Shown piece by piece: positions 5,219 to 10,773 of a DNA stretch of 10,773 nucleotides. Both the position numbers and the translations under genes were made by a program. The DNA lies in NCBI GenBank assembly GCA_025361465.1, contig JANYAG010000067.1, forward strand, positions 1-10,773, written 5' to 3'. The DNA is from Gemmatimonadota bacterium. GTDB taxonomy: Bacteria > Gemmatimonadota > Gemmatimonadetes > Gemmatimonadales > GWC2-71-9. The notes below the pieces were generated by a model. The model saw only the letters and a list, made by a program, of their open reading frames with translations. It made no database searches and was not told the origin of the DNA. Position 1 is the stretch's first letter, and every line of letters starts with the position of its first letter.

Positions 5219-7060
5219 ATGCTGCGACGCGTCATGCCCGGATTCGTGCTGGGGCTTGCCTTGGTGGCGGTTGGTGCCGCACCCGCCCAGCGGCCGACCC
5301 ACACCTTCGCCATTGCCGACGGGGCGTTCCAGCTGGATGGCAAGCCGCTGCAGATCATCTCCGGCGAGATGCACTTCGCCCGGATCCCGCGGGAGTATTG
5401 GCGCCACCGGCTCCGCATGGCAAAGGCGATGGGGCTCAACACCATCGCGACGTACGTCTTCTGGAACTATCACGAGACCCGGCCCGGCGTCTTCGATTTC
5501 CGTACCGGCAATCGCGACCTGGCGGCCTTTGTCCGGATCGCCCAGGAGGAAGGTCTCTGGGTGATCCTGCGGCCGGGGCCGTACGCCTGTGCCGAGTGGG
5601 ATTTCGGCGGCTTTCCCTCCTATCTCCTGAAGGAGCCCGACCTCAAGGTTCGCAGCAAGGACCCGCGCTTCCTGGCCGCCGCGCACCGTTACATCGATGC
5701 GCTGGCGAGGGAGATCCGCCCGCTGCAGGTGACCCATGGTGGGCCGATCCTGATGGTGCAGGCCGAGAATGAATACGGCTCCTACGGCAGCGATGCGGAG
5801 TACAAGGAGTACCATCGCAAGATGCTGCTCGATAACAACATCGATGTGCCGCTGTTCACCTCCGATGGCGATTGGCTCTTCGCCAAGGGCTCGATTCCCG
5901 GTGTGCTGATGACCGGCAACGGCGAGGAGAACTACGACACCCTGGTGAGCCGCGTCAACGCCTTCCATGGCGGCCAGGGACCCTACATGGTGGCGGAGTT
6001 CTATCCCGGCTGGCTGATCCACTGGGCCGAGAAGTTTCCGATCACGCCCACCAAGAACTTCATCGGCAGCTATGCATCGCTGCTCGCGCACGGCGCCAGC
6101 GTCAATCTCTACATGTTCCACGGCGGCACCAACTTCGGCTTCACGTCGGGATCGAATTACAGCCGGGAACGGCCGATTGAGCCGAGCACCACGACCTACG
6201 ACTACGACGCGCCGCTGAGCGAAGCGGGGTGGGCGACGCCGAAGTTCTACGCCCTGCGCGACGTCATCCAACGGCTGGTGAAGTACCCCATCCCGGCGGT
6301 TCCCGATTCCCTGCCGGTGATCGCCGTGCCGGCGGTGACGCTCACGCCCGCGGCGGACCTCTTTGATCTCGTGCAGCAAGTGGAGCTGCGGCAGGCCGCG
6401 CAACCACTCGCGATGGAGGAGATGGACCAGGTCGAGGGCTGGGTCTTCTATCGCCACACCGTGGCCACTGCCACGACGGGCCTCCTCGAGGTGACGGGCT
6501 TGCGCGACTATGGCGTGGTGTTCGTCAACGGGGTCCGGGTCGCCACGCTCAACCGGCGCGACAAGAAATTCGCCGCCGAGATCAGCGTGCCCGCCGGGGG
6601 CCGGCTTGAGATCCTGGTCGAGAACATGGGCCGGATCAATTATGGCGGCGACATGGTCAACAATCGCAAGGGGATCATCGCACCGGTGAAGCTGGCGGGC
6701 GTGGAACTCACCGGGTGGGAGTCGTATCCGCTGCCGTTCGACAAGGTGCCGGTGAGCAAGGGAACGCAGCGTGCGCCCACGGCGGGCATCCCGCTGGTGC
6801 TGCGCGGCACGTTCACGCTCGAGAAGACCGGCGACACCTTCCTCGACATGCGGGCCTGGCAGAAGGGCATCGTCTTCGTCAACGGGATCAACCTCGGCCG
6901 CTATTGGCAGGTTGGCCCGCAGCAGACGCTCTACCTTCCAGGGGCTTGGCTCAAGCGCGGTCGCAACGAGATCGTCGTCTTCGAGACCGGGACGACCTCG
7001 GCCCGCACCGTGGCCGGCCTCACCCGGCCGATTCTCGAAGACCTGCGACCGGGGCAGTAG
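5219..7060 (+). CDS. Secreted GH35 beta-galactosidase
   Basis: From ATG 5219 the protein has 613 residues, the usual size for bacterial and animal GH35 enzymes, which release terminal beta-linked galactose by a retaining mechanism. The N-terminus is a signal peptide (MLRRVMPG, hydrophobic FVLGLALVAVGAA, cleavage near APA/QR). The catalytic barrel begins with SGEMHFARIPREYWRHRL (49-66). The acid/base is E185 in ENEYGSYG and the nucleophile is E260 in VAEFYPGWLIHWAE. FHGGTNFGF (300-308) is the family signature. C-terminal beta-sandwich domains end with the conserved GINLGRYW and YLPGAWLKRGRNEI. The frame extends to 5102, but without a signal sequence. It is the first gene of a tight run; no key residue is missing. 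Confidence 0.93.
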   Translation: MLRRVMPGFVLGLALVAVGAAPAQRPTHTFAIADGAFQLDGKPLQIISGEMHFARIPREYWRHRLRMAKAMGLNTIATYVFWNYHETRPGVFDFRTGNRDLAAFVRIAQEEGLWVILRPGPYACAEWDFGGFPSYLLKEPDLKVRSKDPRFLAAAHRYIDALAREIRPLQVTHGGPILMVQAENEYGSYGSDAEYKEYHRKMLLDNNIDVPLFTSDGDWLFAKGSIPGVLMTGNGEENYDTLVSRVNAFHGGQGPYMVAEFYPGWLIHWAEKFPITPTKNFIGSYASLLAHGASVNLYMFHGGTNFGFTSGSNYSRERPIEPSTTTYDYDAPLSEAGWATPKFYALRDVIQRLVKYPIPAVPDSLPVIAVPAVTLTPAADLFDLVQQVELRQAAQPLAMEEMDQVEGWVFYRHTVATATTGLLEVTGLRDYGVVFVNGVRVATLNRRDKKFAAEISVPAGGRLEILVENMGRINYGGDMVNNRKGIIAPVKLAGVELTGWESYPLPFDKVPVSKGTQRAPTAGIPLVLRGTFTLEKTGDTFLDMRAWQKGIVFVNGINLGRYWQVGPQQTLYLPGAWLKRGRNEIVVFETGTTSARTVAGLTRPILEDLRPGQ

Positions 7061-7066
7061 CAGCAG

Positions 7067-7648
7067 ATGCCAGATTTTGGTGGCGGGGGCGATCGACGCA
7101 ACTTCCTGCGACGCGTCTTTGGCGACGCGGTCGAGCGCGTCGCTCGCGCCACCGAAGAGCGGTTCGTCCAGTCGCACTACGTGCGCCCGCCGGGCGCATT
7201 GCCGGAGCTCGCGTTCCTGCCGGCCTGCACCCGCTGTGGGGATTGTGGTACGGCATGTCCCGTTCAGGCGATCCTCTGGGTGTCGACGGCGGGCGGCATT
7301 GCCACCGGGACTCCGTACCTCGACCCGGGCCACAACCCCTGCGTGGCCTGCACCGACATGCCCTGCGCCGCGGCCTGTCCCACCGATGCATTGACCGTCC
7401 CGGCCGACGGCTGGAAGGGGACGAAGCTTGGCCAGGTTCACTTTCATCCGCAGCGCTGCGTTACTTTCGAGGGTCGCTCGTGTGACGTCTGTGTCCGGGC
7501 GTGTCCCATCGGCGAGACGGCACTGACGCTCGATGGCGATGGGCATCCCGTGCTGCACCAGGATGGCTGTGTCGCCTGCGGTGTCTGCGTCCGTGAGTGT
7601 ATCTCGTATCCCACATCGTTCTCGTTCACCGTTGGGGAGCATCGATGA
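7067..7648 (+). CDS. NapF-like ferredoxin with four [4Fe-4S] sites
   Basis: A 193-residue protein with sixteen cysteines in four ligand sets: C54-C57-C60-C64, C92-C95-C100-C104, C131-C139-C142-C146 and C168-C171-C174-C178. The long C-x7-C gap in the third set and the HCTRC-like first set resemble NapF, a cytoplasmic iron-sulfur protein tied to maturation of periplasmic nitrate reductase. RRNFLRR (10-16) recalls a twin-arginine motif, but no hydrophobic segment follows, so export is unlikely. No napA or other nitrate gene is present. It starts six bases after the beta-galactosidase stop and overlaps the cupin by ATGA. Binding of four clusters is safe; the electron partner is unknown, and NapF function is not implied. 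Confidence 0.85.
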   Translation: MPDFGGGGDRRNFLRRVFGDAVERVARATEERFVQSHYVRPPGALPELAFLPACTRCGDCGTACPVQAILWVSTAGGIATGTPYLDPGHNPCVACTDMPCAAACPTDALTVPADGWKGTKLGQVHFHPQRCVTFEGRSCDVCVRACPIGETALTLDGDGHPVLHQDGCVACGVCVRECISYPTSFSFTVGEHR

Positions 7649-8001
7649 GTGTCCTGCCGCGCCGGGTCGACAAGCCATGGGGCCATGAACTGATCTGGGC
7701 CCACACCGATCGCTATGTCGGGAAGATCCTGCACGTCACCGCCGGGCAGCTGCTCTCGATCCAGTATCACCACGTCAAGGACGAGACGATGTACGTCCTG
7801 TCGGGCGAGTTGATCCTCCGCACTTGGACGTCCGAGGATGCCGCACCGGTGGCCCGCGCATTCCGCGCCGGGGACTCGGTCCACATTCCGGCCCCGACCA
7901 TTCACCAGATTGAGGCCGTGGTCGACAGTGACGTGCTCGAGGCGTCCACGCCGGAGCTCGATGACCTGGTCCGGATCAAGGACCGGTACGGGAGGAAGTG
8001 A
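7645..8001 (+). CDS. Single-domain cupin, mannose-6-phosphate isomerase (type II) like
   Basis: A 118-residue protein that is one cupin barrel. The N-terminal DKPWGHELIWA resembles the start of the isomerase domain of type II phosphomannose isomerases and ManC. Metal ligands are visible: H42, H43 and E47 in YHHVKDETMYVLSGE, and H87 in PAPTIHQIEA. ATG 7645 is chosen because GGGGAG lies four bases upstream and it overlaps the ferredoxin stop as ATGA; the longer frame from 7597 lacks such support. The nucleotidyltransferase follows after four bases, so a shared sugar-nucleotide role is likely. Whether it isomerises mannose-6-phosphate or acts on another sugar phosphate cannot be told from sequence. 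Confidence 0.8.
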   Translation: MSVLPRRVDKPWGHELIWAHTDRYVGKILHVTAGQLLSIQYHHVKDETMYVLSGELILRTWTSEDAAPVARAFRAGDSVHIPAPTIHQIEAVVDSDVLEASTPELDDLVRIKDRYGRK

Positions 8002-8005
8002 CCCC

Positions 8006-8989
8006 ATGCAGGTGATCATCCCGCTCGCGGGGAAGGGCACCCGCCTTCGCCCCCACACGCATCTGATCCCCAAGCCGATGTTGAAGGTGGCGGGCCGGCC
8101 GGTGATGGACTGGGTGATGGATCGGCTCGACGGGCTCGATGTCGAGGAACTGATCTTCATCACCGGTCACCTCAAGGAGCAGGTTGAGGCGTACACCCGG
8201 TCGCGCTACACGGTGCAGTCGAGCTACATCGAGCAGAAGGTCCAGGACGGGACGGCTGGGGCGATCAACCTGGCGCGGCCGCTGATCCATGGGCCGGCGA
8301 TGATCATCTTCGTCGACACGGTCTTCGAGGCCGACCTCACCCTCGCCGAGCGGACCGAGGCGGACGGGATCATCTGGGCCAAGGAAGTCGAGGACTACCA
8401 GCGTTACGGTGTCGTGGTGACCGACGCGGCCGGCTGCATGACGAAGATCGTCGAGAAGCCCTCCGAGCCGATCTCCAAGCTGGCCAATATCGGCCTGTAC
8501 TACATGCGCAACGTGGCGGCGCTCTGGCGCGGCATCGATCACGTCCTTGCCTCGCCGACCAACAAGGGCGAGTACTATCTCACCGACGCCTTCCAGCACA
8601 TGATCGATCACGGCTGCAAGATCCTCACCGCCGAGGTGGGTGGCTGGTACGATTGCGGCCAGCTGGAGACCACGCTGGAGACCAACGGCATCCTGCTTGG
8701 GCAGGGTGCGGCGCGGCACCCGGCGGTCGGCAAGGACGTCCGCCTGGTCGAGCCGGTGTTGATCGAGGAGGGCTGTGTCCTGGAGCGCTGCACCATCGGC
8801 CCGAACGTTTCGGTCGAGACCGGGTGTACCATTCGCGATGCGTCGGTGGCCAATTCGATCATCGGCCCCGGGTGCACGATCGATCGATCGACGATGACTC
8901 ACTCAATGCTGGGCGAAAAGGCCCGCGTTGCCGATTTCACCGGCTCCTGCAGCATCGGGGCCCACAGCGAAGTGACGGGTCGCGCATGA
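8006..8989 (+). CDS. NDP-sugar nucleotidyltransferase with left-handed beta-helix tail
   Basis: A 327-residue cytoplasmic enzyme that joins a sugar-1-phosphate to an NTP. The N-terminal Rossmann domain has the phosphate loop LAGKGTRLRP (7-16), the lysine of IPKPML (K23), QDGTAGA (80-86), VD (103-104) at the metal site, EKP (150-152) and GGWYDCGQ (212-219). From about residue 245 hexapeptide-like steps (VLIEEGCVLERCTIGPNVSV, then further turns) build a left-handed beta-helix, as in long glucose-1-phosphate thymidylyltransferases and GlmU-type proteins. No acetyltransferase catalytic pair was recognised. A good GGAGGAAG lies seven bases before the ATG. Glucose-1-phosphate is the first guess for substrate; mannose-1-phosphate is possible given the cupin. 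Confidence 0.88.
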   Translation: MQVIIPLAGKGTRLRPHTHLIPKPMLKVAGRPVMDWVMDRLDGLDVEELIFITGHLKEQVEAYTRSRYTVQSSYIEQKVQDGTAGAINLARPLIHGPAMIIFVDTVFEADLTLAERTEADGIIWAKEVEDYQRYGVVVTDAAGCMTKIVEKPSEPISKLANIGLYYMRNVAALWRGIDHVLASPTNKGEYYLTDAFQHMIDHGCKILTAEVGGWYDCGQLETTLETNGILLGQGAARHPAVGKDVRLVEPVLIEEGCVLERCTIGPNVSVETGCTIRDASVANSIIGPGCTIDRSTMTHSMLGEKARVADFTGSCSIGAHSEVTGRA

Positions 8990-10398
8990 GCGCTCTCAAC
9001 GAACTGCTTGCCTCCTACCTCGACGTCGTACGTCACGTCGATCCGCTGGCCTACACCGACGATGCGCCGAAGGAGGTGCACCACCGGCTGGGGCACTTCG
9101 ACTGTGCCACCGTCGAGGGCTACTCGGCCGCCATGCGGAGCATCGCGCACGCCCTCGAAGCGCTCGAGGATGTCGAGGAGCTGGCCGAAGAGGTGGATCG
9201 CACCATGCTGCTCAACACCCTGCGCAGCGAGGCGATTCGCCTGACGGCACAGGCCAAGGGCGAGGTCGGCGATCCGGCGGCTCCCTTGAGCCACCTGGTC
9301 GAGGCGCTCGACGAGCATCTCGAGAATGAGGACTTCACGTCCGAAAGCGAGTCGGCGCTGCGCGACCGGATCGTTGCCATCCCGGAATTTCTCGCCGGCC
9401 TGCGCCGCGACCGGCGTCCGGCGCCCGAGGTGGTGGTGTCGGCGGCCCTCTTCGAAGCCGAGATGATCGAGGAGAGCATCGACGAGGCCTCCGAGCGGCT
9501 CGACGAGCTGACCGTGCGCCCGGCGGCGGCGGGTATCACCCAGCACATGGAATGGCTGCGCGATCCGGAGCGTCAGGGTGAACTGGCCGGGATGGGCGAG
9601 GAGACGGTCGAGCTCCGGCTCAAGACGCTGACCACCGTGCCGGTGGGCGTGAAGGGCGCCTTGCGCATTCTCGAATTGCGGCGCACCGGCGTGATGCGCT
9701 CGCTCGCCAACACGGCCGCCGAACTTGACTCGACCGACGGCCTGGCGCTCGCCAACAGCCTGCGGCTCGAGACCGAAGTTTCCGGCGATATCGCGGACGA
9801 TTACTGGCGCGATGAATGGAACCGGGTGGCGGATGAGATGCGCGAGATGGGGCTGCCCGTGATCACCGGCGAGGCGCCGGAGCAGGCCTTCGGGGCCGAG
9901 GATGCCTGGTCGATGGCGGCGTTTGCGGTGCGCGATCATGCCGCCCGGATGCTGGATGTGGCCCGCGCTGCCTCGCCGCGACTGGTCCGTCGCGTGCTGG
10001 TGGCGCCGGGGCTGCACGACGGCTGGGGTCGCACCGTGGCCTCGCTGTTGCGCGCCACGCACGTCTTCGGGCTGCCCGAACGGCGATTGATGATGTCGCT
10101 CCACGCCCTGCTCGAGGCGGTCGCGGCCGAGTGCGACCTGTTGCTGCAGGCGCGGATGGCGACCGTGGACGAGCTCGTGGCCCGCGCCGTCGAGAATGCC
10201 GGCCTGACCGAGGGCGAAGCGCGCGTCCTGATCTCCGAAGTGGCGGATGCGCCGCTGGAGGCCGTGGCCGCCGCGTTCGCGCACGAGGGATGGCAGGAGT
10301 GGTATGCCGAGGACGGCGGCGACTCGGTGGCATTCATCCGCAAGGCGCTGAAGGGCGGCGGACTGTCGGTGCCGCTGGCGAGGTGGGCGGGACAGTAG
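8986..10398 (+). CDS. Uncharacterised helical protein, probable DUF885 relative without zinc site
   Basis: A 470-residue, mostly alpha-helical, acidic protein with no signal peptide or membrane segment. Its layout recalls DUF885 (M32-like metallopeptidase fold): an N-terminal stretch with SYLDVVRHVDPLAY and long helices (about 40-140), then a C-terminal part with HDGWGRTV (344-351), SLHALLEAVAAECDLLLQAR (371-390) and AGLTEGEARVL (405-415), which parallel the EGWAxYxE, RxxVD and helix-turn segments of that family. Where the family has HExxxGHxxQ, this protein reads AVRDHAARM (314-322), so no HExxH is present and peptidase activity is unlikely. The match is from memory and could be wrong; a novel family remains possible. 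It overlaps the nucleotidyltransferase by ATGA. Confidence 0.6.
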   Translation: MSALNELLASYLDVVRHVDPLAYTDDAPKEVHHRLGHFDCATVEGYSAAMRSIAHALEALEDVEELAEEVDRTMLLNTLRSEAIRLTAQAKGEVGDPAAPLSHLVEALDEHLENEDFTSESESALRDRIVAIPEFLAGLRRDRRPAPEVVVSAALFEAEMIEESIDEASERLDELTVRPAAAGITQHMEWLRDPERQGELAGMGEETVELRLKTLTTVPVGVKGALRILELRRTGVMRSLANTAAELDSTDGLALANSLRLETEVSGDIADDYWRDEWNRVADEMREMGLPVITGEAPEQAFGAEDAWSMAAFAVRDHAARMLDVARAASPRLVRRVLVAPGLHDGWGRTVASLLRATHVFGLPERRLMMSLHALLEAVAAECDLLLQARMATVDELVARAVENAGLTEGEARVLISEVADAPLEAVAAAFAHEGWQEWYAEDGGDSVAFIRKALKGGGLSVPLARWAGQ

Positions 10399-10400
10399 GC

Positions 10401-10414
10401 GAGAAGCGAGAAGC
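10401..10414. repeat. Two tandem heptamers (GAGAAGC) before the MFS gene
   Basis: The 17-base gap between the DUF885-like stop and the MFS start is almost entirely gagaagc (10401-10407) and gagaagc (10408-10414), in perfect tandem. The second copy ends one base before the ATG, so the GAGAAG of either unit could also serve as a weak ribosome site. Unit length matches the arrays at 266-303 and 2596-2630. Confidence 0.55.
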
Positions 10415-10415
10415 G

Positions 10416-10773
10416 ATGAACCACGATAAGCTCCCGCCCACCGTCACCGGCCTCGCCGCCGTCTCCGGCCTCAACGACGCGGCGAGCGAGATGGTCTATC
10501 CGCTCCTCCCGGCCTTCATCGTTGGCACCCTCGGCGGCAGTGCCGCCACCCTCGGCGCCCTCGATGGCGCCTCCGATCTCGCGGCGTCCCTGCTGCGGTT
10601 CCTCTCCGGGAAATACGCCGACCAGCCCACCAAGCGCGGGCCGCTGGTGCTGTTCGGCTACGGCATCGCCGTCGCGGTCCGGCCGATCATCGCGCTGGCG
10701 CAATCCGCCGGGGCCGTCATCGGGTTGCGGGTCGTGGACCGCATCGGCAAGGGACTGCGATCGCCGGCCCGCG
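10416..10773 (+). CDS. MFS transporter, N-terminal part (runs off right edge)
   Basis: Only 119 codons are visible. They show membrane segments at about 9-40, 42-62, 76-96 and a start at 98. Between the second and third segments lies SGKYADQPTKRG (64-75), a motif A with D69 and R74. The later VVDRIGKGLRSPAR (106-119) resembles the fourth-segment region, DRxGKGxRxxPR, of a common bacterial MFS group of unknown substrate. It follows the previous stop by 17 bases and probably belongs to the same transcript. The 3' end is outside the window. Inner-membrane location is certain by composition; the substrate cannot be inferred. Confidence 0.85.
   Translation, partial: MNHDKLPPTVTGLAAVSGLNDAASEMVYPLLPAFIVGTLGGSAATLGALDGASDLAASLLRFLSGKYADQPTKRGPLVLFGYGIAVAVRPIIALAQSAGAVIGLRVVDRIGKGLRSPAR

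Noticed and set aside
5198..7678. An 826-residue open frame on the minus strand across the GH35 and ferredoxin genes
   Set aside because: It is antisense to two proteins with intact catalytic and cluster-binding motifs, is rich in Arg, His and Gly with no recognisable domain, and is explained by the codon composition of the high-GC plus-strand genes.
7976..10284. Minus-strand frames of 308 and 461 residues (7976-8902, 8899-10284)
   Set aside because: Both shadow well-supported plus-strand genes (nucleotidyltransferase and DUF885-like protein), with low-complexity His/Arg/Gly-rich translations and no family motif.
1..10773. CRISPR array, tRNA/rRNA genes, insertion sequences, prophage
   Set aside because: No spaced direct repeats, cloverleaf-like sequence, transposase motif or phage gene was found on reading either strand; the repeats present are short heptamers and palindromes.

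Overview
The window is G+C-rich, densely packed bacterial chromosome. Gene content and style (F-type ATP synthase with an AtpZ/AtpI pair, a large secreted GH35 beta-galactosidase, very short gene spacings, few Shine-Dalgarno sites) would fit Gemmatimonadota or a similar high-GC Gram-negative phylum. No marker gene here settles this, so the assignment is an inference.

Layout. Positions 1-977 are on the minus strand: the 5' end of a MoxR-type AAA ATPase gene (runs off the left edge), then a PIN-domain toxin and Phd-type antitoxin pair overlapping by ATGA. The antitoxin promoter is readable and carries a 13-bp palindrome. Position 1129 onward is on the plus strand and holds half of an ATP synthase operon: atpZ, atpI, atpB, atpE, atpF, atpH. 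The cluster stops after atpH (delta); the F1 genes atpA, atpG, atpD and atpC do not follow. A composite inverted-repeat element (4163-4275) lies between atpH and a convergent, secreted SGNH/GDSL hydrolase (4284-5084, minus). Divergent from that gene, a tightly spaced plus-strand run starts at 5219 and leaves the right edge: GH35 beta-galactosidase, NapF-like four-cluster ferredoxin, small mannose-6-phosphate-isomerase-type cupin, NDP-sugar nucleotidyltransferase with a left-handed beta-helix tail, a 470-residue helical protein that looks like a DUF885 relative without its zinc site, and the start of an MFS transporter.

How the genes work together. The atp genes build the membrane F0 sector (a, b, c), the delta stalk subunit and the AtpZ/AtpI assembly factors. 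The SGNH hydrolase and GH35 enzyme are probably exported glycan-degrading enzymes. The cupin and nucleotidyltransferase belong to activated-sugar metabolism. The ferredoxin and DUF885-like protein have no obvious partner here.

Most interesting signals. (1) The proposed atpZ promoter carries the two exact half-sites of the bacterial parS centromere consensus (TGTTTCAC and GTGAAACA), separated by 20 bp and bracketing the -10 element; the right half contains the GTG start codon. (2) Both readable promoters (antitoxin, atpZ) place the expected transcription start on or next to the start codon, suggesting leaderless mRNAs. (3) Three separate spacers carry short tandem arrays with the same 7-bp period but different units. 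(4) The ATP synthase operon is cut between atpH and atpA. I see no CRISPR array, tRNA, rRNA or insertion sequence. No gene-free stretch exceeds 300 bases; the longest is the 221-base atpB-atpE spacer.
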